DNA of 64,000 bases, from contig OU342630.1 in the NCBI GenBank assembly GCA_910589415.1, positions 91,446,186-91,510,185 of the forward strand, given 5' to 3'. The position numbers and the translations under genes are program-made. Within the stretch, counting starts at the first letter, position 1. The number at the start of each line of letters is the position of its first letter. Below, one piece after another: positions 46,178 through 54,729 of this stretch. Source of the stretch: Malachius bipustulatus. Taxonomy: Eukaryota > Arthropoda > Insecta > Coleoptera > Melyridae. The notes beneath the pieces are model-generated. The model did not search any database and was not told the origin of the DNA. It worked only from the letters and a program-made list of their open reading frames with translations.

Positions 46178-47221
46178 ATGGCCGCCGCTTTAAGTACACG
46201 CGAACGAGAGCTCCTTAATAAGGAGCTAAATAAGCTAAATAAAAATACTTTAATAGATATTATTTTAACCAAGAGTGTACCCAAAGACTTAAACAGTGAA
46301 ATAGTGAAAGATTTTCTCAGCAAGTTATTTAATCATGGAGAAAAATTAGACAGCAACCCAACAGCGACAGACGGCGATTCCTGTTCTCGCAGTACAGCTG
46401 GTAAAGATGAGCGTACAGTCATTGAGATAACTATGAAGGTTCATTCCTTGAAAAGGGAGGTAGATTTGCTAGGTAAATTAAACGATTGTCTCGAATCAAG
46501 ATTGAGAGATCAACAATGCATAATAGATTTGTTAAGAAATAAGAAATCAGCGAATGACGAGCATATGGAGAGGCGGACCATCAAGGTAGATAAGCTGAAA
46601 AAGCCTGAAATTGTGATAAGGAGTACAAATAAAGAGGTAAATCCAACGGCCTTGAACAGCAACAAACTGTGCGACCGAACACAAACTAGTGTGGAGAGAG
46701 AAGCAAGATCTACTAATGTTGACGGAGGTGACAGCAGTGGCAGAGGACTGAATTATGCGCTCGCTACAGCTAAAGTAGTTCAGAACCGCAATAAGAGAGA
46801 TTTAGGCCTACTCGACGATGACGGTAACAAGACAGCAGTGAACCAGCGGTCTACTGATAAGGGACGAGTAGATAGCGATAAAAGGCGATCCAGACCTACT
46901 ATAATTGGATCAAATAATACTGTCAATAGTGAGGTTAAGACTGTGCCAAGGAATGGCTATTTACATTTATACAGGATGCATCCTGATACTGATGAAGCGG
47001 ACGTTGTTAATTTCTTGGGAAAAACAGCTCCAGACATCGAGTTCAAATGCGAGACTCCGAAAAAGAGCGAATATTCTGCGTCATTCAGGCTTACATACCC
47101 GATTCAGTATGTAAACAAAGTGTACGACAATGAACTGTGGCCAGTTGGGGCGGCGGTTCGCAGATATTTCTGGCGGAGAGACTCGGGTTTTACCCCGGAG
47201 AAGATGAGCGAGAGGTCCTGA
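46178..47221 (+). CDS. LINE ORF1 protein (nucleic-acid-binding, coiled-coil)
   Basis: Likely RNA-binding structural partner of the LINE particle. I chose the ATG at 46178 (AACAAGATGGCC, good Kozak context) over the upstream in-frame ATG at 46142. The protein is 347 aa. The N-terminus (MAAALSTRERELLNKEL) is helical and charged, a heptad-rich segment around residues 82-130 (VHSLKREVDLLGKL) looks like a coiled coil, the middle is basic and low in complexity, and a C-terminal domain from about residue 262 (YLHLYRMHPDTDEADVVNFL ... WPVGAAVRRYFWRR) matches the small conserved domain at the end of ORF1 in many insect LINEs. No CCHC knuckles were seen. The last 30 codons overlap ORF2, and GGGTTTT lies 27 bp before its TGA. 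Confidence 0.85.
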   Translation: MAAALSTRERELLNKELNKLNKNTLIDIILTKSVPKDLNSEIVKDFLSKLFNHGEKLDSNPTATDGDSCSRSTAGKDERTVIEITMKVHSLKREVDLLGKLNDCLESRLRDQQCIIDLLRNKKSANDEHMERRTIKVDKLKKPEIVIRSTNKEVNPTALNSNKLCDRTQTSVEREARSTNVDGGDSSGRGLNYALATAKVVQNRNKRDLGLLDDDGNKTAVNQRSTDKGRVDSDKRRSRPTIIGSNNTVNSEVKTVPRNGYLHLYRMHPDTDEADVVNFLGKTAPDIEFKCETPKKSEYSASFRLTYPIQYVNKVYDNELWPVGAAVRRYFWRRDSGFTPEKMSERS

Positions 47222-50100
47222 TAGACTGTGGTACAGAAAATACATGTTCCCTTGTTCACTTTAATATACAAAGTTTATTCAACAAGTCAGATTTATTGGA
47301 GGTGCAACTAGAGAGAGATCGTCCCCAGTTTCTCTGCCTGAGTGAAACATGGATTACGCGAGAAAAAAGTGATATCCAAATTCAAGGTTACACAATGATG
47401 GAGCAGTACTACCGAGTCGAGCGAGAGCACGGCGGGGTGGCGCTTCTGGTTAGGGATGACACTGCAGGGTTCTGTTCTCCTATGGGATGGATTGCTGAGA
47501 TGTCGAAGGAAACACACTTCGAGTGTGTGGGTGTTGTATACAGGGGAGTAGCTTGCATAGTAACAATTTACAGATCATCTGGTAGTCGTGAGTATGACTT
47601 GTTTTTTAAAAGGCTTGAAACATTAATTACTCGCATAATAAATAAATATCAATTCATAGTTCTCTGTGGCGATCTGAACATTCACGGGGAGGACGCGGAT
47701 GACAGACACACCAAGCAGTTGTTTGACGTATTCCAGTCATATGGACTTAGGAACCATGTTAGGGAACCAACCAGGTATACTAATGGGAAGGGATCACAGT
47801 TAGATTATATCGTAACTAACTTCCGGGAAGATTTACCATGTAAAGTAATGGAACTAGGCATCTCTGATCATCTGGCTCAGAGAATCTGGTGGAAGGTGCA
47901 GGATGGGAACGGTAGCAAAGGTGATAATAATGACAGTGAATTTGTATACAAAAGGATGATTACAGAGGGAGCAATATCAGAATTTAGATATTTATTCAAT
48001 AAGACAGAGATAGATATTGATGATGGTAAATATTCACATGTCGACCATGTTTTCGGTAAATTTTGGTCTCATTTTATGTGGTGTTTTGAGGTGGCTTTTC
48101 CTAGAAGGTGTGTGAAAGTTGGTAAACATGATCGAGTGACTATTCGATATTCAGATGAACTAAAAAAATGTCATCATAACTTAAAATTCTTAAACTGGGT
48201 GAAAAAGATCCTAGGAGACCAATGGTTAGTTGATCTGTATCAGAGCTTTAGAGGGCAGTTTAATAAAAAACTTGACACATTTAGAAGTGATTATTATATG
48301 TCTGTGATAGACAATTCAGGTAATAAACCTAGAGCATTCTGGAAGATAGTAAATAATAAGCTTGGTAAGTCCAGACATAACATTCCCATCACTCTCAAAA
48401 CTGAGTTGGGTAAAGTTGAGGATCACGTGGGTATAGCGAATGAGTTTGGCAGGTTCTTCGCGACAGTCGGGATTGCGTCGCGTTTTTCGGTCCCTGGTGC
48501 TTCATGCACAGTTGGCCGGCTACAGTCTGCCTCGATGTTCTTCCGTCCAGTCACTGCCGACGAGGTAGCGATTATAATAGCAAACTTGAAGAATGCTTCG
48601 GCGGGTATTGAGGAAGTGCCTGTGACGCTTTTAAAGGCATGCTCCCGGGATATATCGGAATACATGGCAAAACTTATAAACATAGCTGTTGGGGTGGGTG
48701 AGTTTCCTGACGTGCTGAAATTAACTAAAACCATACCAGTATTTAAAAAAGGAGATCGACACTTGACTGAAAATTATAGACCTATCTCATTGGTTAGTCC
48801 ATTCTCAAAAATAATAGAGAAGGCCGTTTATAACCGACTAATTGATTTTTTGCAGAAATTTAGCATCTTGACAGAAAGTCAACATGGATTTAGAACACTT
48901 TTGTCTACTGAAACAGCCACCAGGGGACTCACTCAGTACATCAGCGAGAAAATAGATGATGGTGAGTGTGTCGTGGGTGTGTTCTTTGATTTGTCTCGTG
49001 CCTTTGATACCCTTAATCCTAACTTTATAGCAGACAAACTGAACCGTATCGGCATTAGGGGCCGTATAAATGAGTTTTTGACCTCGTTTGTGTCGGGGCG
49101 GAGGATGGTCGTGGCTATGGGTGAGGCTGTATCCGATGAATACGATGTGAGGATGGGAACTCCTCAGGGTAGTGTGTTGGGCCCGTTGCTCTTTCTGCTG
49201 TACGTGAATGATCTGCCGGATCATATTAACAAGGGAAGGATTTTTATGTATGCCGATGATACATCGATTGTCATCTCCCACAGAGATAGTGATTTGGCTG
49301 CCCTGGAGGTAAATGATGTACTGGTACAGTTTGGTAAGTGGTGTGAGGTTAATAACTTGGTTCTGAATCACTCTAAGACGAAATATGTGCAATTTACAGG
49401 TATTTATAGGGAACCGGTCAACTTTGATGTTGTGCTTGACGGCATAAAAATTGCCCAAGTAGGTGTAATCAAGTTTTTGGGGACAATTATTGACTCAAAA
49501 CTTAATTGGGTTGACCACCTTAACGGTGTATGCGCAAGGCTAAATTCTCTCTCTTATGCTATGCTGAAGTTAAAGAAAATATTTGACTGTAACCGTCTGA
49601 TACAGTTATATTACGGATTAATTTATCCAGTCATATCTTATAACATCATTTGTTGGGGTCAGGCAGCTGACGTGAAAAGAGTGTTTGTCTGTCAGAAGCG
49701 TGTTCTTCGTGTAATGTTTGGGTTGACACAGATGGAAACATGCAGAAATGTTTTCAGTAGGCATAAAATCATGACAGTTGTTTCATTGTACGTTTATAAA
49801 ATATTAATGTCCACGTATGATAACTTGCAGAGTTTTGTAAAACGAAATGAAGTTCATGGCTATTCGACTAGAGCAAATAACTTGATTCATATGCCCAAGA
49901 TTAAACATCTAAATTATAAGAAGTCTCCGGTCTATGCTGGCTGCTCCCTTTACAACGCTCTTCCCGCAAATATTAGGAGCTTACGCAGAAATCAGTTTAA
50001 GATTACTATAAAGACTATACTGTCCTCGAATATCTTTTATACATTAGACGAATACCATGCCTATATAGAATTCGGTGAATTTTCTGGAGCTATAGCTTAG
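47134..50100 (+). CDS. LINE ORF2 polyprotein: endonuclease and reverse transcriptase
   Basis: Nicks target DNA and reverse-transcribes the element RNA. The frame opens after a TGA at 47131 and runs 988 codons with no ATG until residue 87. Residues from here on are counted from the GTG at 47137. APE-type endonuclease, about 38-250: HFNIQSLFNK, LSETW (69-73), CGDLNIHG (about 176), QLDYIVTNF and ISDHLAQ (about 242). RT, about 525-790: VFKKGD, NYRPISLVSPFSKI, QHGFRT, FFDLSRAFDTL (motif A, about 617), MGTPQGSVLGPLLFLLYVND and MYADDTS (motif C, about 704). The C-terminal part has YPVISYNIICWG and a basic region. No RNase H is evident. Since the first ATG falls inside the endonuclease, synthesis must start by frameshift from ORF1 or at a non-AUG codon. 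Confidence 0.92.
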   Translation, partial: TVASWGGGSQIFLAERLGFYPGEDEREVLIDCGTENTCSLVHFNIQSLFNKSDLLEVQLERDRPQFLCLSETWITREKSDIQIQGYTMMEQYYRVEREHGGVALLVRDDTAGFCSPMGWIAEMSKETHFECVGVVYRGVACIVTIYRSSGSREYDLFFKRLETLITRIINKYQFIVLCGDLNIHGEDADDRHTKQLFDVFQSYGLRNHVREPTRYTNGKGSQLDYIVTNFREDLPCKVMELGISDHLAQRIWWKVQDGNGSKGDNNDSEFVYKRMITEGAISEFRYLFNKTEIDIDDGKYSHVDHVFGKFWSHFMWCFEVAFPRRCVKVGKHDRVTIRYSDELKKCHHNLKFLNWVKKILGDQWLVDLYQSFRGQFNKKLDTFRSDYYMSVIDNSGNKPRAFWKIVNNKLGKSRHNIPITLKTELGKVEDHVGIANEFGRFFATVGIASRFSVPGASCTVGRLQSASMFFRPVTADEVAIIIANLKNASAGIEEVPVTLLKACSRDISEYMAKLINIAVGVGEFPDVLKLTKTIPVFKKGDRHLTENYRPISLVSPFSKIIEKAVYNRLIDFLQKFSILTESQHGFRTLLSTETATRGLTQYISEKIDDGECVVGVFFDLSRAFDTLNPNFIADKLNRIGIRGRINEFLTSFVSGRRMVVAMGEAVSDEYDVRMGTPQGSVLGPLLFLLYVNDLPDHINKGRIFMYADDTSIVISHRDSDLAALEVNDVLVQFGKWCEVNNLVLNHSKTKYVQFTGIYREPVNFDVVLDGIKIAQVGVIKFLGTIIDSKLNWVDHLNGVCARLNSLSYAMLKLKKIFDCNRLIQLYYGLIYPVISYNIICWGQAADVKRVFVCQKRVLRVMFGLTQMETCRNVFSRHKIMTVVSLYVYKILMSTYDNLQSFVKRNEVHGYSTRANNLIHMPKIKHLNYKKSPVYAGCSLYNALPANIRSLRRNQFKITIKTILSSNIFYTLDEYHAYIEFGEFSGAIA
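47185..47191 (+). promoter_or_regulatory. candidate -1 ribosomal frameshift heptamer GGGTTTT
   Basis: In the ORF1 frame the codons are TCG GGT TTT, so G GGT TTT has the X XXY YYZ form. Slipping back one base puts ribosomes in the ORF2 frame (GGG TTT TAC). It lies within the 85-bp overlap, 27 bp before the ORF1 stop. Whether a stimulatory structure follows was not resolved by eye. Confidence 0.6.
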
Positions 50101-50296
50101 CGATGTGAGCACGGAGCCCTGCGGATGTCGTCTATAGTCTATAGATGTGTTAAGACGTGCAATACTTTTTTTTTGTAATTTCGTAGTGTCAATTTACTGT
50201 TTTTGTTATTGTAAATACTGTACTCACTAACGACGAGCCATGTAAATATGTTGTGTGTTCTTTAAAATGGCGAATAAAGGAATAGAATAGAATAAT

Positions 50297-51839
50297 TAAT
50301 CTCAAAATCGAAGCGTAAAATTCGGAATTCGACCTTCGCATAATAAAAATTACGCAGTAGTGAGTAGTGCCCTTTAAACTTGATACTAAAACATGTCTCA
50401 GCAGAATAACCTTAGCGACAAAGAGAAAATTTGGTACCTAATATGCGTAAGCAAATAGCAACCTATCTTAAACTCAATGATCCGCAATTGTACACGGGTC
50501 ATTGTTAAAATATATATTTTTTTTATCTTTTCTATGAAATAAAAAAGGGTCGTAGAAAAAATAGTGTATGGAACTCGCAGATAATGGCTATTAATACGCT
50601 CTTATGATGGTTAAGACACTCGCCTACGGCTCGTATCTTAACCATCATACTCGCGTATTAATAGCCTTCATTATAAGCTCGTTGCATAATATACTATTTC
50701 AGCGCAGTGTTTTTCTGTGTCGTCAACACAAGTAAAAGGTATATTAAAGACCTACCTACCTACGGTTTGTTGTGACAAGTAAAAGGTATCTAAATATAAA
50801 TTCATCTGCTAGATGAGATGTAGGAAACAAGTTTGTTAAATAATGCTAACGATTTTACCTTACCTAGGATCAAAAAGATATTAAAAATTATAAAATGTAA
50901 TATAATTGTGAAATGTTTAGAGTATTCATGCAGCGTTCAACCAGTATAAATCTCATATTATATTTATTGTACCTTAGGGTACCTTACCAAGTAAGGTACC
51001 TTACTTTCAGTGAAAGTGTTGGTACCTGAGGGTTTTTTGTTGTTGACAAGTTTTTTTCGTTTTATAAATTAAATATATTCAAGCGTGCACTAAACTATCT
51101 TTTCCAAATTCGAAATGTATTAACTATAGAATAATACGAATTTATAGAATTCGTATAGAATCTATATATAGAATAGAATACACAAATTAACAATTAATTA
51201 CAATGACCAGACATTCCTCTTCCCCATCAGCAACAATTTCAACATCAACAACAATGACAGCTATCACACTTAAACACAAAATCTCAACAAAACTCATTGC
51301 CATTCCTGTAAAGTGCTCCAAATATAGATCCTACATCCAAACATCGATACATTACTACTCAATAATCATAATAATACTCATCTAATATTCAATAAAATTT
51401 CAACACGAACCATCCTGCGTCTGGGCCACCCATCTCTTAGATCTTGCAAAGTAGGCAGCTGCCAAGAAACTCAGATTTCTTAACCGATCCAAACGTTATT
51501 TCACAAACATGGAGGCAACTGAATTTTCAATATCGCATTAAGCCCAAGTAGTATGTCAATCGAATCTTGCTTCCACGTATGGAAATGACCTTCCAAAGCA
51601 CGTAATCAAGATGCTCGATACAATTCAATAAAATTCAGATATCAATAATAAGAGTAATTCCCCCCGTAACTATAAGTGAGTGAATTCTTCATGCTACTCC
51701 ACTTCCTAGATCACGGAGTTGCTATAGGTTCGCCTTCGTGGAAGTAGATACATGTTAATAAAAATATCCATTTAACAGAAAAACTTTCTGAATCCCGTAG
51801 CCATGACACAGTTACCAAACAATGATCCTATTTGAAAAC
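50297..51839. other. intergenic stretch with a hairpin and small repeats
   Basis: It contains the hairpin at 50555-50700 and a GGTACCTTA cluster near 50973-51006. A serine/threonine-rich open frame (51203-51385) has no motif. The 51390-51700 part may be a worn upstream piece of the LINE relic that follows, but I could not read any RT motif in it. Confidence 0.4.
50555..50700. repeat. 146-bp hairpin with ACTCGCCT/GGCTCGT core
   Basis: The outer GAAAAAATAGTGTATG pairs with the TATACTATTTC side, the middle AATGGCTATTAATACG with CGTATTAATAGCCTT, and the centre TGGTTAAGACACTCGCC with GGCTCGTATCTTAACCA. It shares its core with 33286-33392. Confidence 0.8.
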
Positions 51840-52063
51840 AGCGACACAGAACTACCATGCTCCATCGTCATCTCTTAGTTTACTCGAAGCGACCATGTCT
51901 TGGCATGATCATGTTGCAGGTCTGGCGAAGAGTGCTTCTCAAAAACCCGGAACACTCTTCCTCACGAAGAAATTTTATACACCACAACAGCTTCTCGTCT
52001 TATAGGTACAAGGTTCAAATCCGACCCTCCTTCGAATACTGCTCTCATATTTGGAGCTTAGCT

Positions 52064-52343
52064 TGTAACATACACCCTGTACGTTCTACACGCTCTTGTC
52101 CCTTATTGTTGTTAACCGTGCTCAAGTTAATATTTTGTGATAATAACTGTGATTTATTTTAATAAAGAGTACCTGTTGTTTTGCTGACCTGCTTGTCATT
52201 GTTGACCCTCTTGGATTAGCGACTCAACCTACGACCCTTGTTTTTTCTTGTCTCATGCTCTCAGCGACTATTTTTCCCCTCTAGGGTTAAATAGTTCGTT
52301 TCAAGTGGCACCCAACGTGCCTATCTGCCAATAATTCGTTTCA
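52064..52343 (+). repeat. 5' LTR, internally deleted
   Basis: It is collinear with the 3' LTR except that 503 bp (3' LTR positions 52421-52923) are missing between CCCTGTACG and TTCTACACG. 783 minus 503 equals 280, so no other indel is present, and only scattered substitutions separate the two. It includes the internal PBS-like copy TGGCACCCAACGTG. Confidence 0.9.
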
Positions 52344-52345
52344 AG

Positions 52346-52362
52346 TGGCGCCCAACGTGGGG
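52346..52362 (+). promoter_or_regulatory. primer-binding site (tRNA-Lys type)
   Basis: TGGCGCCCAACGTGGGG starts two bases after the 5' LTR. A diverged copy, TGGCACCCAACGTG, lies inside each LTR about 38 bp upstream of its end, preceded by the same TTCGTTTCAAG, so the LTR end plus PBS has been duplicated. Confidence 0.85.
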
Positions 52363-52400
52363 AATAACGAATGGCGAATTTTTCTACCGGGAAGAGGGGA

Positions 52401-53183
52401 TGTAACGTACACCCTGTACGTACCGGCTAAATGCCAGCGACACAGAGACAACGGCGGGCGCGCGCAGTGAGTGAGTGATGGTGGGTTTTAGTGCGACGTA
52501 AACATGGCCGGCTGGCGGCCTCGAGTTTCGTAACATCGATTGTCGAGTTCCAACCCGGAACGCAGGTGAACGCGTTTTCACCTTTTTTTTCTCTCCTGGA
52601 ATTCGCTAGAGGAAGGTCGTTTCCGCAAACACAGGGAATTTTTAGCGAAATGGCATTGTGAACTTTCACTTAAATTATTATAACCATCCCTCACGTTTTG
52701 GCTTGCTTTTTCCCTGGAGGCATTCTTTTTCCCTGGTTGGCAACTTTTACTCCCGGAAACCAACTCTTTCCTGGAAGCAAGGTTCTTCTTCTAACAAGAA
52801 GGCAGCACATGTGTTGTACCTGAAACCAAGTTTACCACCAGCTAAACTTTCACCCTCGCTCCGAAGACCCTACGAAGCTAAGTGCCTTTGCCTACCAAGT
52901 TTTAACCGATCAGTTCATTCAGATTCTACACGCTCTTGTTCCTTATTGTTGTTAACCGTGCTCAAGTTAATATTTTGTGATAATAACTGTGATTTATTTT
53001 AATAAAGAGTACCTGTTGTTCTGCTGACCTGCTTGTCATTGTTGACCCTCTTGGACTAGCGACTCAACCTACGACCCTTGTTTTTTCTTGTCTCATGCTC
53101 TCAGCGACTATTTTTCCCTTCTAGGGTTAAATAGTTCGTTTCAAGTGGCACCCAACGTGTCTATCTGCCAATAATTCGTTTCA
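52401..53183 (+). repeat. 3' LTR, full length
   Basis: 783 bp, TGTAAC...TTTCA, with the purine run immediately upstream. AATAAAGAG near 53001 is the likely poly(A) signal; the 3' end repeats the TTCGTTTCAAG/TGGCACCC block. Short frames inside it on both strands are not genes. Confidence 0.9.
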
Positions 53184-53342
53184 AGCTCATCGAAGCACAT
53201 CGAAGAAGAGTAGCTGACCTGAGTCTGTTTCACAGATATTTTTATGGAAAGTGTTCAAAAGACGTGGCCCGCTTGATCCCACCAAGAACAAGACCGGGCA
53301 GAAATACACGTCGAGCCGCAGATGCGCATCCGTATCAGGCTT

Positions 53343-54081
53343 AGCTCATTACACCTCGAGCCGTTCAGTCATCTTTGTTGGTCTCAGATACTTTGTTTTG
53401 AAGTTACTAGTCATCTTCATAACAAACTACATTTTTTTGACGTGGTATAAAAATGGTTTAACGCTTTTGGCTTTTTTCAGTTCAGTTTGGCACTAGCATA
53501 TTTTTAAATTGGTTTACTTTCACCGCAAAGTACAAAATATTTATAAATAATAATTTTTTTCGACCTCTGCTTATTTATAAAGTACGCAAAGATTCTTGAA
53601 TTTTTATGAAGCTGTAAAAACAACTAACAAAGAAATGGAATGTGATCACAGACTGTGATAAGGCGCATGACAGAGGTTGATTCTCACAAATTGCTTCCGA
53701 ATCCTGTTGCGTGTAAAAGGGCACGACATCCTTGAGTTGTAATCAAGGGCCGCAAATAGCCTCAGAGACCGACGAGGTAATTCGGTCTGCAATCACCTAC
53801 TCTGAAGCAATTACTGCAGCAGAGATTGCAAAAAATTACATTAGAGATAAAAAATCCAATGACTTCTTTAGGACTGTCTTGGCATAATAATTTACATTAA
53901 ATAATCATAGTTACTATGCAGTATTAAGGTGGAAAGATTATTAAAATTAAAAAAATTCTAGTTGGGGTGATCATATTATTATTCTGACATTATTCTGATT
54001 CATCCTTGTCTGAAAATCCGCTTACAAGCTCCAGCAATCATCAAGAAAGTGATTGTTTTCACTACTTTCAAATAAACAGAA
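53343..54081. other. intergenic stretch, nothing certain
   Basis: AT-rich at first; around 53660-53890 a patch of more even composition reads AITYSEAITAAEIAKNYIRD in one frame and could be retrotransposon debris, but I cannot name it. Confidence 0.35.
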
Positions 54082-54213
54082 TACTGAAACAATTAACACA
54101 ACTCCAGTTAAGTTATTTAAATACAAAACAAATAGGAGATGTTCTAGCACAGTCGCCTGAGTCACTCCAGACCTCAACTCTATATTATTCCCTGATCTAG
54201 ATTCTGGATACAA
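54082..54213 (-). pseudogene. reverse-transcriptase fragment (motif B region)
   Basis: The minus strand reads SGVTQATVLEHLLFVLYLNN, a decayed form of the LINE RT motif usually written SGVPQGxVLGPLLF.LYIND. The residues following have lost the YADD box. It is a separate relic from the element downstream because that element has its own motif-B region. Confidence 0.65.
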
Positions 54214-54729
54214 GACAAATGAGATGCGGACACCTAATAAAGATCATGGTCCTATCCGTCAAATTGTCTGGAAAGATGCCGTATGTCTATAGCGATAGCG
54301 TTGGTACATTCTAGCTTTTAACCTACATCCAGTTCAGAGGAAGTCAATAACAATAGTCAGACAAATTGAGTGATCCTATAAATGTTCCTTTTTCATTTTA
54401 TTATAAAATTAAGAACGGAACCCGAAAGAGTAATAAGTATGACTTTAAAAGGACATCACAACTGGATATATTAGGAGGCAGCTCCTCTTATCTGTCCGCA
54501 GTACTTATTTTTCAAATATTAATGCTCCCTCAGTTGACAATGAATTACTGCCGGACTCCCGCTTATATGCAGGGGGTTTACTGTAAGATTAGCCGAACTT
54601 TTCAGGCTGATTACTCAGACTAAAATAACGAAAAGGGTATTTCAAAACATGTGTCAGAAAATGAAAGGTGTGATTCCTTTGGCGAGTACTGATAAAAAAT
54701 TCCTGATAACATGGGTCCACAAACCCATG

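Larger units (their letters stand above)
46134..50296 (+). mobile_element. apparently full-length non-LTR retrotransposon (LINE)
   Basis: Two long overlapping open frames are followed by a ~190-bp 3' UTR, an AATAAA (50273-50278) and a short (AATAG)n tail (50281-50294). TAATTAAT precedes 46134 and recurs just after the tail; if this is the target duplication the 5' UTR is only about 44 bp. The duplicated word is low-complexity, so the 5' boundary is tentative and could lie upstream. Both ORFs lack internal stops, so the copy is young and possibly still competent. The clade appears CR1/jockey-like. Confidence 0.88.
52064..53183 (+). mobile_element. miniature LTR retrotransposon (57-bp internal region)
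   Basis: The 5' LTR is 52064-52343 (280 bp) and the 3' LTR 52401-53183 (783 bp); both begin TGTAAC and end TTTCA. AGCT flanks the element at 52060-52063 and 53184-53187. The internal 57 bp hold a primer-binding site TGGCGCCCAACGTGGGG (52346-52362), the type complementary to a lysine-tRNA 3' end, and a purine run GGGAAGAGGGGA directly before the 3' LTR. No gag or pol exists. It must have used proteins from a relative. Confidence 0.9.
51840..53342 (+). pseudogene. LINE reverse-transcriptase C-terminal relic, split by an LTR element
   Basis: Before the insertion, HVAGLAKSASQK and YKVQIRPSFEYCSHIWSLA are readable in different frames; after it, IEAHRRRVADLSLFHRYFYG, KCSKDVARLIPPRTRPGRN and TRRAADAHPYQA follow. 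This order (IRPSxEYCSHxW, then RVADLSLFHRY, then a polar tail) is the region downstream of the RT catalytic core in many insect CR1/jockey-type LINEs. Frameshifts and loss of the catalytic core make it dead. The LTR element at 52064-53183 interrupts it exactly between WSLA and IEAHRR with duplicated AGCT. Confidence 0.8.

Noticed and set aside
48423..49458. Long antisense frames (103 and 206 codons) across LINE ORF2
   Set aside because: Shadow frames of the intact endonuclease/RT coding sequence; no motif of their own.
52384..53002. Open frames on both strands within the 3' LTR
   Set aside because: They cross LTR regulatory sequence, differ between the two LTRs because of the 503-bp deletion, and match no protein family.
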